This document shows positions 35,815 through 45,262 of a stretch of 64,000 nucleotides of DNA, in pieces. The stretch's first letter is position 1, and each line of letters begins with the position of its first letter. Made by a program: the position numbers and the translations under genes. Below the pieces are notes generated by a model, which saw nothing but the letters and a program-made list of their open reading frames with translations, searched no databases and had not been told where the DNA came from. The DNA is from Azospirillum baldaniorum (GTDB taxonomy: Bacteria; Pseudomonadota; Alphaproteobacteria; Azospirillales; Azospirillaceae). Location: NCBI RefSeq assembly GCF_003119195.2, contig NZ_CP022254.1:417501-481500 (forward strand), written 5' to 3'.

Positions 35815-38481
35815 CTACTGCGCCACCTTCGCACTCAGGTCCAGAACGAAGGGCTGGCCGTCCGACTCACGCGCAAACCCGCCGCCAATCTCCACCATGT
35901 ACCGGCCCGGCCCGGCATCGTGCAGAGAGGCCAGCCGCTTGAAGTCGGCGGCCGTGATCGGGGTTCCGCCACCGGTCAGCGCCCCGGCAAGGTCTTCGTC
36001 GGTCAGGCTGTCGATCAGCTTGGAGAAGCCGCTGTGATCCATCCCCGTCACGGGGGGGATGATCTTGCGGTTGGTCACGCTCCAAGCCGACCCGCCCCAC
36101 TCCACCACGCCGCCGGTCACGTCGCGCAGGGCCTGAACCATGCGGGTGCTGTCCATGGCGCCGCTGAAGTCCTGCGCCGCGGCGGACAGGTCCGCGTAAC
36201 GGGCCAGGGCCGCCCGCTCGATGGCGGACCGGGCCTGCGGCATGCTGGAGGCCGCGGTACCCAGGAAGTCGGCCACCTCGCTCCGCACGTCCTTATCCGG
36301 CGGGAGCATCTTCTTGTCCGCCTCGATGTGGCTTTGCCCGCGGATGATCGAGGTGCCCAGCTCGGGGTTCTGCCGGTAGATCATGCCCGCCGCCGCGAAC
36401 ACTGGGTTGTCACCCGCGACCTTCTCCAGCGTGGCGGTCAGGTGCTGGGCGTCGAGGGAGCGGGCCAGCGTGCCGACGAGACCGGCACGGGCCTTCGCGT
36501 CGCCCTGGTCCCACGCGGCCTTGAGCGTGGGCAGTTCGTCGGGCCGGAACACCGATTGAGGCCCCAAGCTGTACTGCTCGCTGGTCATCACGGCGGCGCG
36601 CTGACGGACGGACAGTGCCTGCACGGCGCCGGCGGGATCACCCCACGGAACCGGCGGTAGGGCCGGAACCACCCCACGTTCCACGGCGAGGCCCAGAGGG
36701 TCGCGCCTCAGCCCCTCGCGGGTGCTGTCCACCAGCTTGCGCAGGGCGACCAGCATCCCGGCGTCTTCCGGCCCCAGCCCCTGCGCACGCTCCTGCCGGT
36801 CCAGCGCGTCAACGGCGGCTTGCTGCTGCGCTGGGGTGGCGGGGCCAAGCCGCTCCACTGTGGAGGCCCGGTCAAGGCGCGTGGCGATGCGCTCAAGCAG
36901 GGGATAGTCCTTGGCGAGCGTGGCGCCCTTCATGATGGTTTCGACCGCGGCACGCGTGGGCTGGATGCCCTGGTTCAGCCCGGCCTCAACCTCCGACCAC
37001 TGAGCGTGCGCCCGCTCGCCGGCCAGCTTGGCGACGCCGCTGAACAGCCGTGGGTCGAGGGCGGGGACGGCGGAGACCTTCTCGGCAGCCCAATCGCGCA
37101 CGTCGCCCGCCGTCATGTCCTTCAGGAAGGGGTTCGCCTTGATCACATCCGGCCCGACCAGCATTTCCATGGGCCGGTCCTCGGGCGCCTTCAGCACAGT
37201 CGAAGCCCCGCCTGCCCCAAGGAAATGAGCGAGGTAGACCGATCCGTCGTCGGTGGGAAGCCCATTCGCGGCCAGGGCTGCACGGTTGTCGGAAGCGTAG
37301 GCGTCCGTCATGCGACGATGAAGGGAAAGCCGCTCCTCCTTCGTGCCGCTGTCGCGCAGCGCCAGCACCTGTTCATCTGTCTTGCCGGCGGCCAGTTCTG
37401 GCGCGTGCTTGCGCAGGGTGGACACCCACGTGCTGTTGCGGAATTGGCCCGGCCCGGCGGCTGTGCTGTTCGGGTTCTTGTCCGGCCCGGTCGGCGACCA
37501 CTCCGCGCCGATGATCCGGTCGGCGAGGCCCAGCCCCATCGACGCGGTGATCTTCCCGGCCCGCTCGACAAGCTGGTCGAGGGGGAGGCTCCGCAGGTCC
37601 GCCAACAGCCCGGCGCGGACGTGGGTGGCGCGCAGGGCCGCCGCCTCTCGGGCGCCGCCGGCCGCCGTCAGGCGCGTTGCCACCTCCTCCACCGTTTCCG
37701 GCGGAACGTCCAGACCGGCAGTCAGGCTCGTGCCCAGCTCCCGTGCCGCTGCGCGCGCCTCCGTGAGGTCCGCCTTCCGCCCGCGCTCCATCTGCGCAAT
37801 GTGGGAGTCCGCACGGTTCTCCAGCGCGATCCGCTGGGCAGGGCGCAGGCGCAGCTCCGGGTTCAGCAGTTCGCCGCGAATCCACTTCCGGGTGGCGTCG
37901 GCGCCGCGCTCGGCATAGGTCGGCGTGATCAGAGCCATGGCGTGTTCGCCGGCCGCCCGTCCGTCCAGATCCTCCAGCGCGATCGCGGCCTCGTCCTCCG
38001 CCAGCAGGCCAGACGACACCGCAGCGGCCAGCTTCGTCTGATGCTTCTGACGGGCCTCTTGGTACTCCGGCGTGCCGACGCGCCCGGCCATGGCCAACCC
38101 GATAACGTCGTCACCGGACTGCTTCAGCACCGCCGTGGTGGACTGCCGGGCCAACCGTTCGTCGCGGGAGTGCTTGGCGTTCAAGACCACGCCCAGACCC
38201 CGGTTCCCCTCCTCCTGCAGCATGAGGTCGAGCTGCTGGGCGAAGGGGCCGGGGGCACCCTTGATGACGCCCTTCCGGTAGCCGTCCCACTCGTTGCGGA
38301 AGGCATCGGGGTTCTCCCGGTGCTTGTCCTGAAGCTCCAGCAGCTTCGTCCGCGCCGCGACCTCGGTCTCGCCCAGGAAGGCGACGGCCTGGCGCTTTTG
38401 CTCCTGGACGGCGAAGCGCGTTGCCGTGTCGGTGATCTGGTTGCCGACTTGGCCCAGCGTGGCCCACAGGTCCATCGTCAT
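35815..38481 (-). CDS. internal virion protein with lytic transglycosylase domain
   Basis: An 888-residue ejection protein. Residues about 310-400 form an SLT-type lytic transglycosylase: catalytic Glu at E327 in IIGAEWSPTG, then AAGPGQFRNSTW (the usual G-x-x-Q-h motif) and a later YLAHFLGAGGA. This part would open peptidoglycan so that DNA can pass. The flanking regions are long helices and coiled coils. It starts two bases after the upstream stop, with AAGGACGG as ribosome site. It corresponds functionally to the N-terminal part of T7 gp16. Confidence 0.85.
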   Translation of the reverse strand: MTMDLWATLGQVGNQITDTATRFAVQEQKRQAVAFLGETEVAARTKLLELQDKHRENPDAFRNEWDGYRKGVIKGAPGPFAQQLDLMLQEEGNRGLGVVLNAKHSRDERLARQSTTAVLKQSGDDVIGLAMAGRVGTPEYQEARQKHQTKLAAAVSSGLLAEDEAAIALEDLDGRAAGEHAMALITPTYAERGADATRKWIRGELLNPELRLRPAQRIALENRADSHIAQMERGRKADLTEARAAARELGTSLTAGLDVPPETVEEVATRLTAAGGAREAAALRATHVRAGLLADLRSLPLDQLVERAGKITASMGLGLADRIIGAEWSPTGPDKNPNSTAAGPGQFRNSTWVSTLRKHAPELAAGKTDEQVLALRDSGTKEERLSLHRRMTDAYASDNRAALAANGLPTDDGSVYLAHFLGAGGASTVLKAPEDRPMEMLVGPDVIKANPFLKDMTAGDVRDWAAEKVSAVPALDPRLFSGVAKLAGERAHAQWSEVEAGLNQGIQPTRAAVETIMKGATLAKDYPLLERIATRLDRASTVERLGPATPAQQQAAVDALDRQERAQGLGPEDAGMLVALRKLVDSTREGLRRDPLGLAVERGVVPALPPVPWGDPAGAVQALSVRQRAAVMTSEQYSLGPQSVFRPDELPTLKAAWDQGDAKARAGLVGTLARSLDAQHLTATLEKVAGDNPVFAAAGMIYRQNPELGTSIIRGQSHIEADKKMLPPDKDVRSEVADFLGTAASSMPQARSAIERAALARYADLSAAAQDFSGAMDSTRMVQALRDVTGGVVEWGGSAWSVTNRKIIPPVTGMDHSGFSKLIDSLTDEDLAGALTGGGTPITAADFKRLASLHDAGPGRYMVEIGGGFARESDGQPFVLDLSAKVAQ

Positions 38482-38483
38482 GA

Positions 38484-39326
38484 TTAACCGTCCTTCTTCG
38501 TTGACGGCGGTCTGTAGATTTCCGCCACCGCGCCGGCACCGCGCACCAAGGAGCCGAACGCGCCGACGCCGCCGGCTGCCAAACTCTCACGACTGCGCCG
38601 AGACGATTCGGCGGACACCAAGGCCGACTGCACCCCATACAGCCGGTCCATCGCAGCTTCGTGCGCGAGGTCCCCCGCGTCGGCGCCGGCTTTCCAGATG
38701 GACAACTCGTTGCCGAACCGCTCCTGGTCGAGCACCGCGATTTTCCGGATGGAATCGACCAGCGTCGCGCCACGCTGCGCCTCGGCCTGCGCGGCGCCGG
38801 TCATGGCGTCGGCGGAGCGGGCGGCATAGCCGGCCTGCTCCAGCCCGATCTGCGCGCGGCTGTCCCGGCTCACGCGGTTGGCGAGGGCCATGGCGCTGGG
38901 GCCGGCGGACGATCCCCGCCCAGCCCGGGCTGCGGCCATAGTCGCGAGGCCAGAGCGCAACTGCGCGCTGCGCTGGGCCATGGCGAACTGGCCCTCGGTC
39001 TGCGCCCGCCGGGCTTCGGCCTGCAAGGCGTCGCGCCGGTCGGCGAGCTGGCCCGCCTCCAGCCCGGCGCCGGAGCGGATGGCAACCTCCTCCATGTCGA
39101 AGAGGCCGCGCCGGGCCATGCCCTGTTGCTGCTGGGCAAGGGTGAGCGGGATCTGCGACCGCTCGATCTGCGCTGCCTTCTGCTCCGCCTGGATGGCCTG
39201 GATCTTCCCAGCCCGGGCGTCGAGCGCGGCTTGCCGGGCGCCCGCCTTACCCTGCTGAACGGCACCGTAGGCCGACACGCCGGCGCCAACGACGGCGGCG
39301 CCGGCAGAAACTGCTGCTAAGCCCAT
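38484..39326 (-). CDS. small internal virion protein (gp14-like)
   Basis: A 280-residue, Ala- and Gln-rich helical protein with a glycine-rich hydrophobic start (AAVSAGAAVVGAGVSAYGAVQ) that resembles the N-terminus of T7 gp14-like ejection proteins and may insert in the outer membrane. A long coiled-coil middle follows. It lies directly upstream of the transglycosylase protein. Assignment rests on position, size and composition. Confidence 0.7.
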   Translation of the reverse strand: MGLAAVSAGAAVVGAGVSAYGAVQQGKAGARQAALDARAGKIQAIQAEQKAAQIERSQIPLTLAQQQQGMARRGLFDMEEVAIRSGAGLEAGQLADRRDALQAEARRAQTEGQFAMAQRSAQLRSGLATMAAARAGRGSSAGPSAMALANRVSRDSRAQIGLEQAGYAARSADAMTGAAQAEAQRGATLVDSIRKIAVLDQERFGNELSIWKAGADAGDLAHEAAMDRLYGVQSALVSAESSRRSRESLAAGGVGAFGSLVRGAGAVAEIYRPPSTKKDG

Positions 39327-39327
39327 G

Positions 39328-40392
39328 TCACACCTCCGTCAGATTGATGCGGAAAAGCTGGCCGAAATCCTCTCCGCCCAGCCGGCGGTACAGCGGGGCC
39401 ATGCGGGGGCCGTCGCCACGCGTGCCGGCCCGTGCGAACACCTCGCCGACGCCGCGTTGCCTCAGCGCCTCGATAGCCGCGCGCTGTAGGCGGAGACCGA
39501 GGCCACGGAAGGCCGGATCGGCGTAGAAGGTTGCGTGCTGCGCCAACAGCACATCGGGGGATTCCAGTGACGGCGAAATCACCGACATCAGGTATCCAAA
39601 CATCCGGCCGTTGCACCGGGCGGTCATGATCTGCATGGCGCCGATGTCGTCCAGCGCTCGCAGAAGCGGGATGTTCTTGTTGCGCCAGTCTCCGGGGGCC
39701 TCGCCGACCGCGACCAAGTGATCGTTGAAGAGCTTCTCGGCGTCGCACAGCCATGCGTCGAACGGCTCAACTTGAAAGGTCAGGCCGTCCAGATCGTTGG
39801 AGGATGCGCGGGACATCAGGACCAGAGTCTGGTGCTTGGCGACCCGCTCCAGCTTGTCCAACTGCACGGCGTGAGCGTGGGCGTGCCGGACAATGGCCCG
39901 CATGTCGCACTGGATGTTGACCGGCGCCCACAGCCGCCACCAATCCGGATCGTGCGGCAGGCCAAGACAGTGCTCGAACACGGCTGCGCAAACCTCTTCC
40001 CGCTCCAGATCCTCGAAGGGCACCGACAGCGCGTCGGGAACGCGCCGGCTGATCTGCTCCAGCTTGCGGTCGAGCCGGAGCATGAGGCGCTCCACCGCCG
40101 TCCGATCGGCGAACAGCCCCAGCCGCATCAGGCTATCCGTAGACTCCTTCGGATCACGCCGCACCACCACGACGCGCAGGTCGGGCCGGAGGTGCCGGGC
40201 CAGCCGCCACCATGGCGCCGCCGCGGTCTCCGCCGTGCCCGTGCAGGGCTGAGCGAGCCAGGACCGAACGTCGTCCAAGCTGCGGGCGTGGCGAAGCTCT
40301 TCATGACCGCACACCCAATCCCCGTAGGTCAGGAAGCGCGCGAGCCACGCCGTGCGGCTGCGCGGCATGCCGAAAACGATGAAGGGGGACAT
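39328..40392 (-). CDS. fusion protein: sulfotransferase-like N-terminus plus GNAT acetyltransferase
   Basis: A 354-residue protein. Residues 4-17 (FIVFGMPRSRTAWL) look like the 5'-phosphosulfate-binding loop of sulfotransferases, and LRVVVVRRDPKESTDSLMRL resembles their second cofactor-binding element. From about residue 220 the protein is a GNAT acetyltransferase, with RGLGLRLQRAAIEAL as the acetyl-CoA loop and YRRLGGEDFGQLF near the end. A GNAT-like protein at this place is known in T7-like phages (gp13 region). The ATG overlaps the tail tube B stop by one base (TGATG). It may act in virion assembly or modify a host or virion component. Confidence 0.65.
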   Translation of the reverse strand: MSPFIVFGMPRSRTAWLARFLTYGDWVCGHEELRHARSLDDVRSWLAQPCTGTAETAAAPWWRLARHLRPDLRVVVVRRDPKESTDSLMRLGLFADRTAVERLMLRLDRKLEQISRRVPDALSVPFEDLEREEVCAAVFEHCLGLPHDPDWWRLWAPVNIQCDMRAIVRHAHAHAVQLDKLERVAKHQTLVLMSRASSNDLDGLTFQVEPFDAWLCDAEKLFNDHLVAVGEAPGDWRNKNIPLLRALDDIGAMQIMTARCNGRMFGYLMSVISPSLESPDVLLAQHATFYADPAFRGLGLRLQRAAIEALRQRGVGEVFARAGTRGDGPRMAPLYRRLGGEDFGQLFRINLTEV

Positions 40393-42491
40393 CAGACAGA
40401 AACCTCCATGGACAGGCCCAGCACCGTCACGGGCAGCGGTTCCGGAGCCTGGATCGTGATCGTCGGGCGGCGGGAGCGGCCCAACAGGCGGAACTCCTGC
40501 GGGCCGTTGCGCTGCAGCGGGGCCTCCGACAGGTCGTCGGTGACGGCATATGCGGTCAGGGTCTGCCCGGAGACCGACAGGCGGAAGCTGTCCTGCAATT
40601 CCACCCACACGCGGCAGATGCGCATGGTGTCGTGGACGACCGGACCGGCCCGCCCCTGCACGACCGGCGGAAGCGTCTCGATCACCCACGGGAAATCCAA
40701 GCCCACGTCGTAGGGGCCATCCGCCGCCGGGTCGGTCTGGGGCAGACCGCCAAGGGCGTAGCGCCCCGCAACGACATGCGCGCCGGGTAAGGTTCCGTAG
40801 CGCGCCGCCGCGTCGTCCAGGTCGGCGTACGTCGTCGCGGCATCGAGCGACAGCGACGGGTCCACCTTCTCCAGAAGATGCTTGTCGACGCCGTCAACGC
40901 TTCGGTGCGTGACCAGGAACAGTTCATCCCCGAGCGCTGCGGCGGAACGCACTGACCCGGTGATGGTCCAAGGCACGAAGGATCTGACCTGCTGGCTTTC
41001 CAGAAGCTGCATGCACGTCATGGTGCCGTCGCTGTTCACGAAGAACCCATAGGTCTCCACGCCACCGTACCAGCCTGTGGTGAAGGCCGCATCCAAAGGG
41101 GCCTTGATGGTGTGGGAAGCCAGAAGGGAGGTCGGCGCGCCGGTCCATTGCGCGGTGGTGTCGCCCGTCGGCGACAGCTTAACGATCGTGCTGCCCGTCA
41201 CGAGGATCACGCCGTTGTCGAAGGTCTCGGCGCGGGCGTTGCTGGCCGGCCAAGGCGAGCCGAAGGGTAGCAGGCCGAAGTTCGTAGGGGTGAACGGGCG
41301 GGACGGCGATTCCGCGTTGTAGTAGGCCCCGCGGTCCGTCAGCACCAGGAGCTGTTCCGTGCTGACCACCTGAACGATGCGCTGCGCCGCGGCGTCGCCG
41401 ATCAGGTCGATCACGGCGTCGGTGTCCACGGCGTCGCCGATGTCGAAGTCATAGAGCGCATCGGTACGGGAGGCGCAGACAATGTTCGGGACGGCGCGAC
41501 CGCCGGCCAGGATCAGGCGTCCACGATGCAGGGCGACCGCAGCCGGATAGCCGTGGACCGGGCCGTAAAGCTGCTCGTCCCAATTCCGTGACGGAGCCGG
41601 ATCGACAGTGGCAACAGCGGCCACCTTCGCCCGGCTCTCCGGGCCGGTGACGTATTCTCCGACCTTGAACCCGCTGACCCGCTCCTCGACCACGATGCGC
41701 AGCACGGTTCCGGAGGGCATCGCGACCACCTCGCCGCGCGCGCCGGTCTCGTCCCCCTCGACCACCTGCCCGACCCGCCAGCCGGCCGCGTCGTCCACGG
41801 TCACGTCCTGCGATGGCGGCAGTTCGTCAACGACGGTGGCGTTTGCGACGGCGCTGCTGGAGATGCTGTTGATCACGATCTCGCGCCCGGCGTAGCGCAC
41901 GCGGGAGCCGACATGCCCGCTCTGCCACCATCCCCCGGAAGCGGTCAGGGTGATGCCCCCCGCCCTGGCGGAGGGCTGCAGCGTGATGCTGTCGGGCGCG
42001 ACCTTGAAGTAGGGCTGGTGCAGGCGCCCCCCCACACCCGCCGGCATGGCGAAGGCGATGGCCTCGCGCGCCCATGAGGACGGACCGGTTCGGGCAATCC
42101 GCTGAACCGGGAAGTCCGGATGGGCGAGGAACAGCGTGTTGGCCGATTGGAACCACGTCGCGGCGCGCGCCTGGGCGACCGACCAAGGGCAACCCGTCAG
42201 CGTGCCGGCGGGGGTGCCATCCTCACGGAAGGCGTCCATGCGGCCGGTGGACAGCACGATCACGTACTTCGTGGCCTCGTCTACCGCCCAAGGGATCGCG
42301 CGGCCATCCGCGACCAGTTCGGCAAGCCACCGTGTGCCCTCACGGCGGCGGGCGCCTCCGCCGACCAGAAGGCGGCAGTTGGTCATCCGCCGCGCGCCTG
42401 CCTGATACTGCTGCACGTCGTGGCGCATGGCCAGCGAGGGGTCGAGCTCTCCGGCGGCGAAGCTGGTCTGGACGATGGTCGTCTTAGCCAC
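40392..42491 (-). CDS. tail tubular protein B (T7 gp12-like)
   Basis: A 699-residue protein of the gp12 nozzle family. The start VQTSFAAGELDPSLAMRHDVQQYQAGARRMTNCR is highly typical, as is the following GGGARRREGT. The body is beta-rich, as expected for the hexameric nozzle below the portal. It overlaps the tail tube A gene by eight bases and the fusion gene by one, indicating coupled translation in the late unit. Confidence 0.9.
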   Translation of the reverse strand: MAKTTIVQTSFAAGELDPSLAMRHDVQQYQAGARRMTNCRLLVGGGARRREGTRWLAELVADGRAIPWAVDEATKYVIVLSTGRMDAFREDGTPAGTLTGCPWSVAQARAATWFQSANTLFLAHPDFPVQRIARTGPSSWAREAIAFAMPAGVGGRLHQPYFKVAPDSITLQPSARAGGITLTASGGWWQSGHVGSRVRYAGREIVINSISSSAVANATVVDELPPSQDVTVDDAAGWRVGQVVEGDETGARGEVVAMPSGTVLRIVVEERVSGFKVGEYVTGPESRAKVAAVATVDPAPSRNWDEQLYGPVHGYPAAVALHRGRLILAGGRAVPNIVCASRTDALYDFDIGDAVDTDAVIDLIGDAAAQRIVQVVSTEQLLVLTDRGAYYNAESPSRPFTPTNFGLLPFGSPWPASNARAETFDNGVILVTGSTIVKLSPTGDTTAQWTGAPTSLLASHTIKAPLDAAFTTGWYGGVETYGFFVNSDGTMTCMQLLESQQVRSFVPWTITGSVRSAAALGDELFLVTHRSVDGVDKHLLEKVDPSLSLDAATTYADLDDAAARYGTLPGAHVVAGRYALGGLPQTDPAADGPYDVGLDFPWVIETLPPVVQGRAGPVVHDTMRICRVWVELQDSFRLSVSGQTLTAYAVTDDLSEAPLQRNGPQEFRLLGRSRRPTITIQAPEPLPVTVLGLSMEVSV

Positions 42492-43068
42492 GACGCGCCC
42501 CCTTGATCGGGTAGGTGAACGGGTTCGTCGGCGTGCCGCCCTGCGCGGAGCGGAGAGCCGCGCGGCGCCCCTTGAGCGCTGCGGCTTGGGCCGCTGCAGC
42601 TCCCTCCGAGAACTTGTCGGCCAGGGCCGGCAAGAGGACGGCGCACAGGCGCAGGATCACGAACTCGCGGAACTGCGCCGGCCACGCCGACGTGGCGGGG
42701 CGATACAGGATCGTCGCGACCACCTCCGCATCGGGCGCGGCATCGCACAGCAGCTTGTCGGCAAGCCGCTCATGCTCGATGGGCGCGCCCGAGACGGTCA
42801 CGCCCTCGACCTCCAGCGCATCGACAGGGAGCTGATAGACCGCGCTCCAAGGGAGCGGGGCCACCCCGGAAAGCCGGTTCAGCAGCCGCTGGGACCGGGC
42901 GAACTTCCAGCGGGACTCCGACAGGCAGTCGGCGACAACCTGTCCGTAGTTCTGCGCCAGGATCAGGGATTCGGTCGTGCCGTCATCGAACGAGGTGATG
43001 GTCTGCGCGCCGCAACGCGTGAGCGCGGCGTTGCAGAGGTCCAGATCGGATGCGGGGGCGGTGCTCAT
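42484..43068 (-). CDS. tail tubular protein A (T7 gp11-like)
   Basis: A 194-residue protein with the LDLCNAALTRCGAQTITSFDD start and the YGQVVADCLSESRWKFA segment characteristic of gp11-type adaptor proteins, which form the ring between portal and nozzle. It overlaps the upstream small gene by four bases (ATGA) and the tail tube B gene by eight. Confidence 0.9.
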   Translation of the reverse strand: MSTAPASDLDLCNAALTRCGAQTITSFDDGTTESLILAQNYGQVVADCLSESRWKFARSQRLLNRLSGVAPLPWSAVYQLPVDALEVEGVTVSGAPIEHERLADKLLCDAAPDAEVVATILYRPATSAWPAQFREFVILRLCAVLLPALADKFSEGAAAAQAAALKGRRAALRSAQGGTPTNPFTYPIKGARRG

Positions 43069-43382
43069 GCCCAGACCCTCCGGCGCTTCTCCGGCGTCAC
43101 GGCCACGACGAACGGCCCGGCGGCGGCCAGGATCGCCGTGGCGTCGGGGTGATCGTCGTCCAGCAGCAGGTTCGCGTGGAACCGCCCGTCGACATCGGCG
43201 GGGGTGACGGTGTTGCCGTCATAGTCCAGCACCGCTTCGACGCGGACGAGGGCGCCGATCGGGTCCAGGTCGTGCCGGGCATCGGGCGGGCCGGTGAGCA
43301 CCCACCCATCAGCGGTGCGCAGCCAGGGCAGCGCTGCGGCAAGCGCCTGTTCCGTGTCGGCACGCAAGGTCAAGTCGATCAT
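43065..43382 (-). CDS. small virion-module protein of unknown function
   Basis: A 105-residue acidic protein, not recognised. It starts MIDLTLRADTEQALAAALPWL and holds a DATAILAAAGPF segment. Phage genes of this size between head-fiber-like and tail tube genes are often head-completion or assembly proteins. The ATG overlaps the upstream stop (ATGA), and its own stop overlaps the tail tube A start, so it is a translated member of the unit. Confidence 0.7.
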   Translation of the reverse strand: MIDLTLRADTEQALAAALPWLRTADGWVLTGPPDARHDLDPIGALVRVEAVLDYDGNTVTPADVDGRFHANLLLDDDHPDATAILAAAGPFVVAVTPEKRRRVWA

Positions 43383-44395
43383 GTCGGCACCTGCAGGGCT
43401 GTCTTGGCGGCGGCGGAGAGAAGGCCAGCGGGGTAGAAGCGCACCCGCCCGACGTGGCGCATGCCGGCGCGCGGGGTCAGGCTGTAGGAGCCGGATACCG
43501 CCACGGCGTTGCGCCATTCGGCCCCGGCCCAATCCTGCACCAGCACGTCATAGGAGCCGTCCGGCACGGCCAGCGTGACCGTCTCGGCGGGGCGGGTGGC
43601 AGATGCCGTAGTGGTCGGGATGAAGCTGGTCGGCGTCGAGCCGGTCTCGACCTGCGGCCCCCAGAGGACCCTGGTCCCCTCGTTGATCGCCTGATTGACG
43701 AAGGGCCTTCCGTCGAACCTCAGGGAGGTGTTGCCGCTGGTGTTGTTGGCGAGCGCCACCCAGTAGCGCCAATACCCGCCCCCGGCGGCGTCCACACCGT
43801 ACTGCGTCGATCCCGTCACGGTGCTGATGCTGCCGTTGGAGGCGTCGCCGTACAGCACCGCCGTGATCGGCGTGGTCCCCCCGCTGTAACCGAGAGCGAT
43901 GGAGAAGCGCGATCCCCCAGACCCCGGATTGACGAACATGCTGGCCGTCCGCGTAACCGCGTCGTTCGCCACCGTCAGCGTCTCGCGGACCAGCCGGTCG
44001 GCGCCTGTCGTCGACGAGAAGATGGACATGGAGCTGGACGAGCCATCCGGCGAACCGGCCACGCCGCGGGTGACGGTCATGTTCCCCAGGGGATCGACCC
44101 AGGATGCCGCGTCGCTGACGGCCTTGGACAGATTGGTGGCCGGCGCCGGCTCGACCACAAGCCCAGCGGGGACCCACACCCCACCGACCCTCCGATAGTC
44201 GAAGCGCGGCGCATCGGCAGCGGCGGTCAGCAGCGTCCCCGTGGGACCGTTGAACGTGCCCCCGCCGGAGCGGGTGACCGTCACGCGGCCATCGAGCGCC
44301 GCCATCAGCCTGAAGTTCAGATCCAGCACGGCAAGCGCCCCCTCCACCGGCCAGACCCCGTAGGTCCGTGGCGAGGGAGCGACGAACACGCTCAC
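43379..44395 (-). CDS. virion surface protein with carbohydrate-binding-like domain
   Basis: A 338-residue protein. Residues about 120-300 resemble the phage jelly-roll (CBM4/9-like or LamG-like) module: SWVDPLGNMTVTRG near the start and VLWGPQVETGSTPTSFIPTT near the end, a common phrase in phage head fibers and minor tail proteins. The GTG start (GTGA overlap with the upstream stop) is chosen because the longer frame upstream is antisense to the neighbour. It probably decorates the virion and helps bind cell-surface glycans. Confidence 0.7.
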   Translation of the reverse strand: MSVFVAPSPRTYGVWPVEGALAVLDLNFRLMAALDGRVTVTRSGGGTFNGPTGTLLTAAADAPRFDYRRVGGVWVPAGLVVEPAPATNLSKAVSDAASWVDPLGNMTVTRGVAGSPDGSSSSMSIFSSTTGADRLVRETLTVANDAVTRTASMFVNPGSGGSRFSIALGYSGGTTPITAVLYGDASNGSISTVTGSTQYGVDAAGGGYWRYWVALANNTSGNTSLRFDGRPFVNQAINEGTRVLWGPQVETGSTPTSFIPTTTASATRPAETVTLAVPDGSYDVLVQDWAGAEWRNAVAVSGSYSLTPRAGMRHVGRVRFYPAGLLSAAAKTALQVPT

Positions 44396-44712
44396 TGGCT
44401 GATCCTCCAGTTGACCGTGCCCGAGGTGTAGGAGGAGCAGATCAGCCGGTACAGGACGCCGGTTTCCGGCTCGTCGCAGACCAAAGACGCGGGCGCGGTG
44501 AAGGCGTTCGCCGTGCCATCGGGCCGGGTGCAGTTCAGCCACGTCGTACCGCCGTCGAACGAGCGCTCCAGCGCCACGGTCGCGACGAAGGCCCCCCAGA
44601 TCGACACGTTGAACTTGCCGCGCGGCGTGGCCTCGCCACCGCTGCCGATGCCCGTGAATGCGCCGCCAACTGCGTATGCATCGTCGCGGGCGGTCGGGTG
44701 TTTCTTGCCCAT
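44392..44712 (-). CDS. small phage protein, beta-rich
   Basis: A 106-residue protein with the pattern GKFNVSIWGAFVATVALERSFDGGTTWLNC, which resembles the Ig-like or decoration proteins of phage heads that end in a two-strand hairpin (GVLYRLICSSYTSGTVNWRIS). The ATG at 44712 has GGAGGTG before it. It is the first gene after a terminator and a GTGCGTTGG copy, so it heads the tail unit. Confidence 0.7.
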   Translation of the reverse strand: MGKKHPTARDDAYAVGGAFTGIGSGGEATPRGKFNVSIWGAFVATVALERSFDGGTTWLNCTRPDGTANAFTAPASLVCDEPETGVLYRLICSSYTSGTVNWRISQ

Positions 44713-44762
44713 GCTGCACCTCCGTTGTTCGGAGGGACTGTGCCGCCGCCCATCAGGGCCGA

Positions 44763-44771
44763 CCAACGCAC
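44763..44771 (-). promoter_or_regulatory. GTGCGTTGG late element, copy before the tail unit
   Basis: Exact copy on the minus strand, 59 bases before the start codon at 44712 and 12 bases downstream of a perfect terminator hairpin with TTTTTGG. Confidence 0.65.
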
Positions 44772-44782
44772 CCAAAAATGCA

Positions 44783-44813
44783 GAAGGACGCCCCAGGCGG
44801 TGGGGCGTCCTTC
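44783..44813 (-). terminator. terminator of the head unit
   Basis: Perfect 12-base stem GAAGGACGCCCC (44783-44794) with its complement at 44802-44813. On the minus strand it is followed by TGCATTTTTGG. Confidence 0.85.
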
Positions 44814-44844
44814 TTCTCCAACGGCCCTGGAGGCGGGTGGGCCG

Positions 44845-45252
44845 TCAGGTCTTGTCGGTCTTGGCCGCTGCCTTCGGCTGCTGAACGGGCGGAGCCGGCG
44901 CCTTCTCCTCAGCCTTCGGCGCGGTCGCGGCGGCAAGCTGGGCCTCCAGCTCCGCAATGCGGGCCTTCGTCGCCTCACCAGCCGCATCTGCGGCATCTCG
45001 CTCCTCCTGCACGATGACCAACGCCTGCTCCAGGTCGGCGATGCGGGAGAGCGCGGCCTTGTGCTCGGGCTCCGGGATGACGCCCACCGCGGGCTGCTCC
45101 AGCGCCCCAGCAGCTTCCACGTCCCAACCGACCGGCTTCATCCATGGAGCGAGGTCGGACTTGGCGGACAGCTCGAAGGTCTCGCCGGGACGACGATGGC
45201 GGTCGCCGTAATGACCCGCATTCCGGGCGGTGACGGACAGCTTCTGCGACAT
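44845..45252 (-). CDS. small coiled-coil head protein
   Basis: A 135-residue protein. The N-terminal half (SVTARNAGHYGDRHRRPGETFEL) looks like a small beta domain found next to phage head genes. Residues about 65-110 form a coiled coil (ISKI-type heptads in SRIADLEQALVIVQEERDAADAA), and the C-terminus is an Ala/Pro/Lys-rich tail. AAGGAGCGC precedes the ATG at 45252; a GTG one codon upstream is possible. It is the last gene of the head unit before a strong terminator. Confidence 0.7.
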   Translation of the reverse strand: MSQKLSVTARNAGHYGDRHRRPGETFELSAKSDLAPWMKPVGWDVEAAGALEQPAVGVIPEPEHKAALSRIADLEQALVIVQEERDAADAAGEATKARIAELEAQLAAATAPKAEEKAPAPPVQQPKAAAKTDKT

Positions 45253-45262
45253 CACGCGCTCC

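Noticed and set aside
43379..44395. Possible diversity-generating retroelement target, because the capsid module resembles BPP-1
   Set aside because: No reverse transcriptase, template repeat or variable C-type lectin domain was found in the window.
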